From assembly GCA_902984215.1 (NCBI GenBank), contig CADWAF010000281.1:1-17997 (forward strand): a stretch of DNA of 17,997 bases, written 5' to 3'. A program made the position numbers and the translations under genes. The notes beneath the pieces are model-generated. The model was not told the DNA's origin, did not search any database, and saw only the letters and a list, made by a program, of their open reading frames with translations. This DNA comes from Willaertia magna. Its lineage: Eukaryota > Heterolobosea > Eutetramitea > Acrasida > Naegleriidae. Positions 7,885-16,049 of this stretch are shown here, one piece after another. Positions within the stretch are counted from its first letter, which is position 1. Each line of letters opens with the position of its first letter.

Positions 7885-9789
7885 TTACATCAATTCTTTT
7901 GTAACATCTTTTTGTTGATAAATAATTGAATAACGTCCTTCCATAATACCTGCAGCTAAACCACCTGGTGCATGAATAGGAGCTCTAAATAAATGTACAT
8001 TTGGACATTTCAATACAGCATTCTTTAAAGGTAAGATACAAGTACCAATTAGATTATTATCAGAATCTCTAATAGCTAAAGATAAATGTTGTAATTTTAA
8101 ATAATCCTTATGTGGAGTTGAAGGTTTTAAAATAGGAATATGTTGAGATAACCATTCAGGATGTTTCATCTTTTCAATTTTTGTAGTCGTTGGATATTCA
8201 TTCTTTTGATTTGAATCTAACCAATTAGCATAAAAAGTAATGGTTGGACTATTAATTTCATCTCTAATTACTAATTTAGATTTAATTCTTTCAAATTTAA
8301 TTTCGCATATTCCATCTACATTTTTAGTAAAAATAGATGCAAATGGTCTCAAAGTGGGGATCTTAAAGCAACATTGAACAGGCAAATGGTCTGATGGATG
8401 TTTACAATTAGAATATTTAGCAGTATACTTTTCAGCAATAATAGGACAATTAGGAAATGTTTTAAATAAGATTCTATCAGTATAAGAAGGAGTTCTTTTC
8501 TTTTTTTGATCAAATTCTAAAGTACCACCCTTATATTTGTATGTTGGAGGGAATTTAATTGGACATTCTTTAAAACCATAAAATACTTGACCTTCACGTT
8601 GTTGTTGTTTTAATTGATCATATTTTAATAAATCTTTAAATTTCTTTAATTTAGCTAACTCAACACCTTCATCATAAGGTAATTCAATTCTATAATTAGT
8701 ATCACCTAATAAGAATATATAATTAAATTGACTAGATATATCTAAAGATGGATTACCTATAGTCATTGCATCAATAATACCTCTAGCATTTAAATTTCTA
8801 ATTTTTAAATATTCTCTATCATTATATTCATCTGAATGATTAGCTTCTAAATGACATGATATAAATAACATTGATGTTTCATTAAAATTAAATGATACTC
8901 CTACTCCACCTTTATTTCCTGCAATATTACCTAATCCAGTCTTTTTATACACTCCTTGAATATTAGATATTTTTAGAAAATGTATCTTTTTAACTAAAAT
9001 AATTAATTGTATTTCCCACATTGTAACCATTGTTAATAATATATAATTATCTCCTAACATCTTCTCAAAATATTTCTTACATTTAGTTATATCTGTTGGA
9101 AATCCACTCTCTTGTGTAGATATTACATATAAATCATATTTATTTATAGTAATGATGTCTATTAATGATTTTGGATCTTTAGGTTTCTTTTTCCCTCCCA
9201 TATTCCATGTCATTGTAAATATTTTAATAATCTCATGAGGTTTAGAAAATACATTTACTTTACATGTACCTGTTAATTTACTATTATTAAAATCTTTAAA
9301 TGTACCTTTTAATTCAGTGATACATTTTAATTGATTAGGTCCACAAATAGATGGACACCATACAAATAAATTCTTTCTCATACAACTAGCACATTCAAAG
9401 AATCTCTCTCTATGATAATTACTTTCAAATATTAAATGAAATATATTTTTAATTTCCATAAATCTTAATGCTAATCTTTTACTATCTGTAAAATGTTTAT
9501 CTATTTGATATAAATGTTCAGCTTTATATATATATTTATTATTACTATTATTTATATCTATATTATTGAATTTTTGATTAAAGAAATCAATTTCCCATAT
9601 TCTCTTCTCTCCTTTACTTAATATACCTTCTTTATTATACATAATTACTTTAAATGATGGTTTTAACCATTGAGGTTTATCTAATGTAGATACATTTACT
9701 TCATTCTGTTTTAATACATTACTCTCTTCTTCATTATTAAATACTTCTTCATTATTATCTTCTTCTTCTTCTTCATGGAGCTCATTACG
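7885..9789 (-). CDS. SHIP-like inositol-polyphosphate 5-phosphatase, 3' part of a split gene
   Basis: The first ATG of the frame is at 9642 (585 aa), but the same frame stays open with coding-like content for about 49 codons upstream, to a TAG at 9792-9790. That extension (EEEEED..., then DKPQWLKPSFKVI) contains the first strand of a PH-like domain, so the ATG at 9642 lies inside the domain. From that Met: PH-like to about 90, then the IPPc catalytic domain with TMTWNMGG (143), STQES (175, catalytic-site Glu), GNKGGVG (242), SCHLEA (262), LGDTNYRI (312), TPSYTDRI (384) and HPSDHLPV (416). A C2-like domain (about 445-580) follows. PH-5-phosphatase-C2 is the SHIP order. These enzymes remove the 5-phosphate of PI(3,4,5)P3 or PI(4,5)P2 at membranes. 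All catalytic motifs are present. Its 5' end abuts element copy A, and the missing N-terminus is probably the piece at 11044-11699. Confidence 0.8.
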   Translation of the reverse strand, partial: RNELHEEEEEDNNEEVFNNEEESNVLKQNEVNVSTLDKPQWLKPSFKVIMYNKEGILSKGEKRIWEIDFFNQKFNNIDINNSNNKYIYKAEHLYQIDKHFTDSKRLALRFMEIKNIFHLIFESNYHRERFFECASCMRKNLFVWCPSICGPNQLKCITELKGTFKDFNNSKLTGTCKVNVFSKPHEIIKIFTMTWNMGGKKKPKDPKSLIDIITINKYDLYVISTQESGFPTDITKCKKYFEKMLGDNYILLTMVTMWEIQLIILVKKIHFLKISNIQGVYKKTGLGNIAGNKGGVGVSFNFNETSMLFISCHLEANHSDEYNDREYLKIRNLNARGIIDAMTIGNPSLDISSQFNYIFLLGDTNYRIELPYDEGVELAKLKKFKDLLKYDQLKQQQREGQVFYGFKECPIKFPPTYKYKGGTLEFDQKKKRTPSYTDRILFKTFPNCPIIAEKYTAKYSNCKHPSDHLPVQCCFKIPTLRPFASIFTKNVDGICEIKFERIKSKLVIRDEINSPTITFYANWLDSNQKNEYPTTTKIEKMKHPEWLSQHIPILKPSTPHKDYLKLQHLSLAIRDSDNNLIGTCILPLKNAVLKCPNVHLFRAPIHAPGGLAAGIMEGRYSIIYQQKDVTKELM

Positions 9790-9810
9790 CTATATTTGAT
9801 ACAACCAACA

Positions 9811-9883
9811 GGTGCTTTAGCTCAGTCGGTAGAGCGTTGGTCTAATAAGCCATTGGTCGCAGGTTCGATCCCTGCAAGCACCA
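9811..9883 (+). tRNA. tRNA-Ile (anticodon AAT), copy A
   Basis: A 73-nt cloverleaf. Acceptor GGTGCTT pairs with AAGCACC, discriminator A. D arm GCTC...GAGC. Anticodon loop CTAATAA gives AAT. T arm GCAGG-TTCGATC-CCTGC. A T5 run five bases past the end serves as pol III terminator. All three copies in the window are identical. Confidence 0.97.
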
Positions 9884-10962
9884 TTAAATTTTTCATTTTT
9901 CTTTCTTTTCTCACCAATCAATTCACAACATAAGTTAATTCAAATAATAATTAGTAACAATTAAAAATATATCAATACTTTTTATAACTATTTAAATATT
10001 TTTTAGATAATTTATATTTAAAATTAAATATTAATTTAAATAATAATAATAATAATTTATAAAGAAATTAAAAAATTAAAAAAATAATTAAAATTATATT
10101 TTTTTAACTAAAATATTTTTTAAATAAAATTATTTTTTAATAAATTAAACGGCTAAAAAATTAAAAAAATATTAAAAATATATAAATAAAATTAAATATT
10201 AAATATAATTTTATTATTTATAACAAATATTTAACAATATTTTAATTTATAAATAAAATTATATTTTTTATTCATTATAAATTAAAATTAAAATTTAATT
10301 TATTATTTAATCTTTATATTAATATATTTATAAAAAATGAAAAATAATTAAAATAAAATAAAATTATTATTTTTAATAAAAATTAATTACAATATTTATT
10401 AAAAATTATTTTAAAAAAAATATAACTATAAATATATTAAATATTTTATTTTTATTTTTTAATTATATTTATATATATAATTTATAATATTTTAAAATAT
10501 TAACAAATAAATATAAAAATATTTAATTTATTTATTAAAAAATATTAAAATTATTAAAAATAATTTTATAAATATTTAATAATTAATAATTTATTTCATT
10601 AACAATTTTTAAGTAAATATTATATTAATATAAAAAATAACATATTAATTAAATAAATAAATTAAAAAATAAAAAAAATAATAAAATATAGTAATAAAAT
10701 TTATTTAAAAATATTTAATAATAGTAAATTATTTAATTTAAAATAATTTTATCTTATCTTATTTTATATATTGATTTTTTAAATAATAAAAAATTATTAA
10801 AATTTTTAAATAAATAATTAATTTAGTTAATAATAATAATTAATATTTTTAATTATTTAAATAATATTTATTTTGTATTTTTAATATTATTATATTATAA
10901 TTTTTATTTAAATTATAATTTTTATTTTTATTTTTATTATAAATTAATTAGTTTTTGCTTAT
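9884..10962. other. AT-only core and inner arm of element copy A
   Basis: About 1.1 kb of almost uninterrupted A and T, with G/C only at scattered single positions (e.g. AACGGC near 10148). No ORF, no RNA gene. It is collinear with 12446-13443 in copy B, with small indels. Confidence 0.7.
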
Positions 10963-11043
10963 TTTTTAATTGTTACTAATTATTATTTGAATTAACTTAT
11001 GTTGTGAATTGATTGGTGAGAAAAGAAAGAAAAATGAAAAATT
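10963..11043 (-). repeat. Right inverted arm of copy A, without tRNA
   Basis: Reverse complement of 9884-9967. The match ends at GAAAAATT; the next bases are coding sequence of the minus-strand gene rather than the tRNA found at the same place in copy B. The arm supplies the last 17 codons and the TAA (ending 10992) of that ORF. Confidence 0.75.
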
Positions 11044-11699
11044 ATAGGTAATTCATTCATTTCTTTTAATAATTCTTCTTCAATAGGCATTGGTGGTAAT
11101 CCATCCTCTTCTTCATCTAATGGCATTGGTGGTAATTCATCACTTACTGGAATAGGTGGTAATTCATCTTCTTCTTCTTCAATCGGAATGGGTGGTAATT
11201 CATCTTCTTCTTCAACATCTTCATCATCTATAGGCATTGGTGGTAATTCATCTTCTAAAGGTAATGGAACAATTTCTTCTTCTTCCACAATAGGTAATGG
11301 TGGATTATTCTTTTCTTCCTCTTGTCTCTTTAATTCATCCAATTTTCTCTTCAATTCTTCTTCTTCTTCTTTTCTTTTACGTTCTTCTTCTTCTTCTTTC
11401 CTTTTACGTTCTTTTTCTAACTTTTCTTGTTCTGCTTCTTTATATTTTTTAACAATATTTTTAGTCCATTCATCAAATACATCCTTTTTTGTTGTAATTT
11501 TTTTTCTTGTATATTTATTTAAAGGTAATTGTTCTTGTAATTTACCTAATGATTCCCATAATGCAATTAATTCTTTAACGCTAACGTATCTTAATGCTTC
11601 TAATTCATCTGTTGATAGATTAGTACCTGTTTCTTTTAATAATTCTTCTAATCTTGGATCTATTGATTTTGTATTATTATTATTGATACTACTAGACAT
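10992..11699 (-). CDS. Acidic, Pro-rich coiled-coil protein; probable 5' part of the split 5-phosphatase gene
   Basis: The 235-aa frame opens MSSSINNNN. Residues 15-85 are a compact predicted-helical region (DPRLEELLKETGTNLSTDEL ... VFDEWTKNIVKKY). Residues about 86-130 are an E/K/R-rich coiled coil. Residues 131-210 hold about seven repeats of (D/E)(E)LPP(I/M)P(I/L/V) separated by acidic runs. The last 17 residues (IFHFSFFSHQSIHNIS and one before) are encoded by the inverted arm of element copy A, so only about 218 codons are native. The acidic character at the break matches the EEEEED start of the piece upstream of the PH domain at 9789. That, the shared strand and the missing ATG on the other side suggest one original gene of about 870 codons. 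No function is recognised for this part alone. Confidence 0.6.
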   Translation of the reverse strand: MSSSINNNNTKSIDPRLEELLKETGTNLSTDELEALRYVSVKELIALWESLGKLQEQLPLNKYTRKKITTKKDVFDEWTKNIVKKYKEAEQEKLEKERKRKEEEEERKRKEEEEELKRKLDELKRQEEEKNNPPLPIVEEEEIVPLPLEDELPPMPIDDEDVEEEDELPPIPIEEEEDELPPIPVSDELPPMPLDEEEDGLPPMPIEEELLKEMNELPIIFHFSFFSHQSIHNIS

Positions 11700-11970
11700 T
11701 AATTAAGGATATAGTTAATAACTTAAGGAATATAGTTAAGTTAGGAAGAATAGTGATTCTAGTGGTTGTGATACTGGTAATTTTTTTTTTAATTTTTTTA
11801 AAATCGTAAATTTGAAGTGCGGTAAAAATTACGGTACAAGTCAGTTGTGTGTCACTATTATTTGGTTCTAAATTTGACCATGATGATGTAATTTTGAAAA
11901 GTTTGGGACTGATGAAGTAAAAACCTGTTTAGCTACAAATCGATTATTAATTATTGTATTTTACTATTCC
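11700..11970. promoter_or_regulatory. Presumed promoter region of the minus-strand gene
   Basis: 271 bp between the ATG at 11699 and element copy B. It includes a T-rich tract (11775-11805) and less AT-biased sequence (11815-11940). No specific factor site recognised. Confidence 0.3.
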
Positions 11971-11975
11971 CAACA

Positions 11976-12048
11976 GGTGCTTTAGCTCAGTCGGTAGAGC
12001 GTTGGTCTAATAAGCCATTGGTCGCAGGTTCGATCCCTGCAAGCACCA
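11976..12048 (+). tRNA. tRNA-Ile (AAT), copy B left
   Basis: Identical over 73 nt to 9811-9883, with the same CCAACA directly upstream and the same ATTAAATTTTTC downstream. Confidence 0.97.
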
Positions 12049-13527
12049 TTAAATTTTTCATTTTTCTTTCTTTTCTCACCAATCAATTCACAACATAAGT
12101 TAATTCAAATAATAATTAGTAACAATTAAAAACCCAATATTGTATAACGTATATTTTTAAAAAGACAAAATATAAATTTACTTTTTATGTTTTACTGATT
12201 AAATAAAAAATTATCATAAAAACAGAAAATAATAAATTACTAATTTATGTTAATAAAATATTTGGTGTTTGTTTATTAAATTTATTAAATAATAATATTA
12301 TTAATATAAATAGAAGATTACTGATAATTTATAAATAAATATTAATTTAAAAAACAATTTAAAAATAATAAAAACTTTAAATATAATATACAAATATATT
12401 TTATAATATATTAATTATAATATTATAAAAATATATAAATTAAATAAAAATATATCAATACTTTTTATAACTATTTAAATATTTTTTAGATAATTTATAT
12501 TTAAAATTAAATATTAATTTAAATAATAATAATAATAATTTATAAAGAAATTAAAAAGTTAAAAAAATAATTAAAATTATATTTTTTTAACTAAAATATT
12601 TTTTAAATAAAATTATTTTTTAATAAATTAAACGGCTAAAAAATTAAAAAAATATTAAAAATATATAATTAAAATTAAATATTAAATATAATTTTATTAT
12701 TTATAACAAATATTTAACAATATTTTAATTTATAAATAAAATTATATTTTTTATTCATTATAAATTAAAATTAAAATTTAATTTATTATTTAATCTTTAT
12801 ATTAATATATTTATAAAAAATGAAAAATAATTAAAATAAAATAAAATTTTTATTTTTAATAAAAAATAATTACAATAATTTTATTAAAAATTATTCTAAA
12901 AAAAATATAACTATAAATATATTAAATATTTTATTTTTATTTTTTAATTATATTTATATATATAAAAATATTAACAAATAAATATAAAAATATTAACAAA
13001 TAAATATAAAAATATTTAATTTATTTATTAAAAAATATTAAAATTATTAAAAATAATTTTATAAATATTTAATAATTAATAATTTATTTCATTAACAATT
13101 TTTAAGTAAATATTATATTAATATAAAAAATAACATATTAATTAAATAAATAAATTAAAAAATAAAAAAAATAATAAAATATAGTAATAAAATTTATTTA
13201 AAAATTTTTAATAATAGTAAATTATTTAATTTAAAATAATTTTAACTTATCTTATTTTATATATTGATTTTTTAAATAATAAAAAATATTATTAAAATTT
13301 TTAAATAAATAATTAATTTAGTTAATAATAATAATTAATATTTTTAATTATTTAAATAATATTTATTTATTTTGTATTTTTAATATTATTATATTATAAT
13401 TTTTATTTTTATTTTTATTATAAATTAATTAGTTTTTGCTTATTTTTTAATTGTTACTAATTATTATTTGAATTAACTTATGTTGTGAATTGATTGGTGA
13501 GAAAAGAAAGAAAAATGAAAAATTTAA
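12049..13527. other. Arms and AT-rich core of element copy B
   Basis: Arms at 12049-12132 and 13444-13527. The core includes a segment (12133-12450, starting CCCAATATTG) absent from copy A; both of its edges carry TTAAAAA/ATAAAAA, compatible with a microhomology deletion in A. The rest matches copy A closely, with a short tandem duplication of AATATTAACAAATAAATATA near 12966-13007. No gene. Confidence 0.7.
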
Positions 13528-13600
13528 TGGTGCTTGCAGGGATCGAACCTGCGACCAATGGCTTATTAGACCAACGCTCTACCGACTGAGCTAAAGCACC
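13528..13600 (-). tRNA. tRNA-Ile (AAT), copy B right, inverted
   Basis: Reverse complement identical to the other two tRNA-Ile genes. It faces copy B left with its 3' end inward, as in the tRNA-Pro pair. Confidence 0.97.
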
Positions 13601-13746
13601 TGTTGTTTGTCATTAAATTGATTTGAACTGCAAAACAATACCTTTTAGTTTCCAAATTTGTCAGGTATTTGACAGAAACTTTTGAAGGGTTGCTTTGTGT
13701 GGCGATCACCACTCAAAACAGAAACAATAAACACATATTAAAAAAA

Positions 13747-14013
13747 ATGTCAAACCAAGAAGTAAAACAACAATTTGAAGAAGAAAAGGAAGAATTTTTA
13801 ATGAATTTTGTGGATAGATGTGAAAAGTTAAGATAGTAAGTTAATAATATCTAAAAAACATTAAACATACGTTATTTAATAATAAACAGTTCCGATCAAG
13901 ATTATGATTTAGATCAAATAAAATTAGAAAAATCAATACTTTTAAAAAATACAATTCTATTTAGTCTCTTTTTTATTTTAACACCAATTATTTCCAAACA
14001 TTTACAACAATAA
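13747..14013 (+). CDS. Small tail-anchored membrane protein, two exons (70 aa)
   Basis: Exon 1 is 13747-13835 and exon 2 is 13890-14013. The 54-nt intron (13836-13889) begins GTAAGT and ends AAACAG. Unspliced, the frame stops at once (TAG overlapping the donor). Spliced, it gives 71 codons. The ATG follows seven A's. The N-terminal 45 residues are charged (QQFEEEKEEFLMNFVDRCEK, then YSDQDYDLDQIKLEK). Residues 49-65 (KNTILFSLFFILTPIIS) form a single hydrophobic segment, followed by KHLQQ: the layout of a C-terminally anchored protein of ER or mitochondrial outer membrane. No family recognised; a small TOM- or SMIM-like subunit is possible but unsupported. Confidence 0.7.
13836..13889 (+). other. 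54-nt spliceosomal intron
   Basis: Donor GTAAGTTAAT, acceptor AATAAACAG. The phase-2 join makes a Tyr codon (TA|T) and keeps the frame open to the TAA at 14011. Confidence 0.75.
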
Positions 14014-14449
14014 TTTTAAAACATTAAAACAAATGAAATAAAACAAATTATTAAGGTAAACTATAACATTCCACGCTCTTCCATTTTGATTCGTCTAAGT
14101 ATTTTTCTTAGGTAATAATCCTTTCGCAGATACAAAAAGTGTGAATTTATCATTCGAAATGTAAGAAAATTGTAATCTAAATTTCAAGTTTGTTGAAATT
14201 CCATAAAGATCCTTTCTTGAAAATTTGTATTTTCATTGGTCCAAAACTAAAATTTTCAAGTAACTCTAATTTTTTTTTTATCCCAAGTTATGGCTTTCTA
14301 ATTTTAAAACACACCATCCCATCTTAATAATAATTATAAAAAAAAAATAAAAAAACAAGTAGGACACCATCATCTCTAATTCACACCAATAACAATCCAT
14401 AATCAAATAACAAATAACAATCAAATAACAATCAAATAACAATCAACAA
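14014..14449. other. Intergenic region and leader of the pyruvate kinase gene
   Basis: AT-rich with no ORF. It contains an 11-bp inverted repeat (CTTGAAAATTT at 14215-14225, AAATTTTCAAG at 14250-14260), a run of 9 T's and an A-rich tract (14338-14355). The last 50 bp are a C/A-rich, G-poor leader typical of a highly expressed gene in such genomes. Confidence 0.4.
14412..14444 (+). repeat. Three tandem 11-bp repeats in the pyk leader
   Basis: AAATAACAATC occurs three times without change, with a partial fourth copy before it. The array ends 5 bp before the ATG, so it is very likely within the 5' UTR. Confidence 0.75.
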
Positions 14450-16021
14450 ATGAGTGCAACAACTAATCAATGGGCAAGACTTTCAGGATCACAAATTTCC
14501 ACCAATTTAAAATTACCATCAGGTGAATATGGTCGTAGAACCAAAATAGTTGCAACCATTGGTCCAAAAACACAATCCGTTGAAATGTTAACAAAACTAA
14601 TTAAAGCAGGTGTAAATGTCATTCGTATGAATTTCTCACATGGTTCACATGAATTTCATAAACAAACAGTTGTAAATTCAAGAATTGCAGCAGCACAATG
14701 TGATACTATTGTTGCAATCATGTTAGATACAAAAGGTCCTGAAATTAGAACTGGTTATTTAGAAGAACAATATAATCCAGATGGTATTGAAATTAAAACA
14801 AATCAAACTATTATTTTTCATTGTTGTCAATCTAAAGAAGAATATGAAAGTAAAAAGGGAAAGATTGATGAATTTAATAATGTACATATTTATATTGATT
14901 ATAGTAATATGTATAAAGTATTAAATGTTAATCATCATATTTTAGTTGATGATGGATTAATTGCTTGTCAAGTAGTACAAATTAATAATGATAATAATAA
15001 TAATAATGAAATTAAATGTAAAGCATTAAATGGTGGATTCATTGGTGAAAAGAAGGGATGTAATTTACCTGGAGTAAAAGTAGATTTACCTGCATTAACA
15101 GAAAAGGATAAAGAAGATTTAAAATTTGGTGTACAAAATAATGTAGATTTCATTGCAGCATCATTTATTAGAAAAGGACAAGATGTTTTAGAAATTAGAA
15201 AAGTATTAGGTAATAGAGGACAAGATATTAAAATTATTTCAAAAATTGAAAATCAAGAAGGATTAGAGAATTTTGATGAAATTCTACAAGTAAGTGATGG
15301 TATAATGGTTGCTAGAGGTGATATGGGTGTTGAAATACCTTTAGAACAAGTAACTTTAGCTCAAAAGATGATTATTGCAAAATGTAATATTTTAGGTAAA
15401 CCTGTCATTACTGCAACACAAATGTTAGAATCAATGATTAAAAATCCTAGACCTACACGTGCTGAAGTGACTGATATTGCTAATGCTGTATATGATGGTA
15501 CTGATGCTACAATGTTATCTGGTGAAACTGCTAAAGGTGATTATCCAATTGAAGCTGTACAAACAATGTCACGTGTATGTGTAACTAGTGAATATTTAGT
15601 TGATGAAAGAAAAACATTTAATTATATTAGAGAAGCTGTTTTAGAATTAGCTGGTAAAATAACTGTTAGTGAAACTATTGCATCTTCTGCTGTTAAAACT
15701 GCAAATGATATTCAAGCAGGTTTAATTATTACAATTACTGAAACTGGTAATACTGCTAGATTAGTTGCTAAATATAGACCTTCTCCACCAATTATTGCAG
15801 TTACTCAAAATAAATCTAGTGCTAGACAATTAATGGTATCACGTAATGTATTTCCAGTTGTAGTTGGTTCTGTAATTGGTACTGAAACTGTTATTGCTAG
15901 AACTATTGAAAGTGCAAAAGAAAAGAAATATGTTGAAGAAGGTCAATATGTTGTGGTTACAAGTGGTCATATTGAAGGTGTTGCTGGTCAAACAAATATT
16001 CTTAAAGTATTTACTGCTTAA
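14450..16021 (+). CDS. pyk: Pyruvate kinase
   Basis: Complete 523 aa, the normal length. It transfers phosphate from phosphoenolpyruvate to ADP, the last step of glycolysis, in the cytosol (no presequence). The A domain opens with TKIVATIGPKTQ (31-42) and NVIRMNFSHGSHE (56-68). LDTKGPEIRTG (92-102) has the Thr/Lys/Glu/Thr pattern of K+-dependent enzymes. The B domain is about 103-207 and contains an Asn run (DNNNNNE, 181-187). The active-site signature IKIISKIENQEGL (260-272) carries catalytic Lys265, followed by MVARGDMGVEIP (286-297), TATQMLESM (321-329) and SGETAKGDYP (357-366). The C domain ends VTSGHIEGVAGQTN, the effector loop. The ATG is fixed by the in-frame leader without upstream ATG. 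It is convergent with the kinesin gene, 28 bp between stops. Codon use is strongly biased, as in highly expressed genes. Confidence 0.97.
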   Translation: MSATTNQWARLSGSQISTNLKLPSGEYGRRTKIVATIGPKTQSVEMLTKLIKAGVNVIRMNFSHGSHEFHKQTVVNSRIAAAQCDTIVAIMLDTKGPEIRTGYLEEQYNPDGIEIKTNQTIIFHCCQSKEEYESKKGKIDEFNNVHIYIDYSNMYKVLNVNHHILVDDGLIACQVVQINNDNNNNNEIKCKALNGGFIGEKKGCNLPGVKVDLPALTEKDKEDLKFGVQNNVDFIAASFIRKGQDVLEIRKVLGNRGQDIKIISKIENQEGLENFDEILQVSDGIMVARGDMGVEIPLEQVTLAQKMIIAKCNILGKPVITATQMLESMIKNPRPTRAEVTDIANAVYDGTDATMLSGETAKGDYPIEAVQTMSRVCVTSEYLVDERKTFNYIREAVLELAGKITVSETIASSAVKTANDIQAGLIITITETGNTARLVAKYRPSPPIIAVTQNKSSARQLMVSRNVFPVVVGSVIGTETVIARTIESAKEKKYVEEGQYVVVTSGHIEGVAGQTNILKVFTA

Positions 16022-16049
16022 TTTGGTAGTCACAAATTGTATTAAATAT

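Larger units (their letters stand above)
9806..11043 (+). mobile_element. tRNA-Ile-bearing AT-rich element, copy A (truncated)
   Basis: Starts with CAACA and tRNA-Ile, followed by an 84-bp arm (9884-9967), a core with almost no G or C, and the inverted arm (about 10963-11043). It stops three bases short of where the second tRNA would begin in copy B. The core aligns with copy B at roughly 95% by eye but lacks B's 12133-12450 segment. It lies between two same-strand coding pieces. There is no transposase ORF, so movement would need factors in trans or recombination. Confidence 0.7.
11971..13605. mobile_element. tRNA-Ile-bearing AT-rich element, copy B (complete)
   Basis: A 1635-bp unit bounded by inverted repeats of 162 bp (11971-12132 and 13444-13605). 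Each consists of CAACA, a complete tRNA-Ile and an 84-bp arm containing TTTTTCTTTCTTTTC and CACCAATCAATTCACAAC. By eye the arms are identical. The interior is almost pure A/T without ORFs. Flanks outside CAACA differ at all three ends in the window. No target-site duplication is obvious. Confidence 0.75.

Noticed and set aside
9790..11043. The element as an intron of one 5-phosphatase gene
   Set aside because: The upstream piece has no GT donor at the break. The nearest GT (in AAGTTAAT) gives the wrong phase with the acceptor-like ATATAG at 9790, and the real introns here are 41-54 nt.
11188..11706. Ser-rich 172-codon frame on the + strand
   Set aside because: It is antisense to the acidic ELPP repeats; GAA/GAT runs read backwards give Ser/Phe tracts. 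No leader and low-complexity content only.
9884..13527. CRISPR-like, telomeric or rDNA content in the AT-rich cores
   Set aside because: There are no regularly spaced repeats, no G-rich telomere units and no rRNA-like sequence; the repeats are simple A/T runs.
14215..14260. 11-bp inverted repeat as a small RNA gene or terminator
   Set aside because: The arms are AT-rich and short, no dictyostelid-type upstream sequence element was seen, and such repeats are expected by chance here.
14968..15153. Minus-strand frame of 61 codons inside pyruvate kinase
   Set aside because: Antisense shadow of a well-supported gene; no recognisable content.
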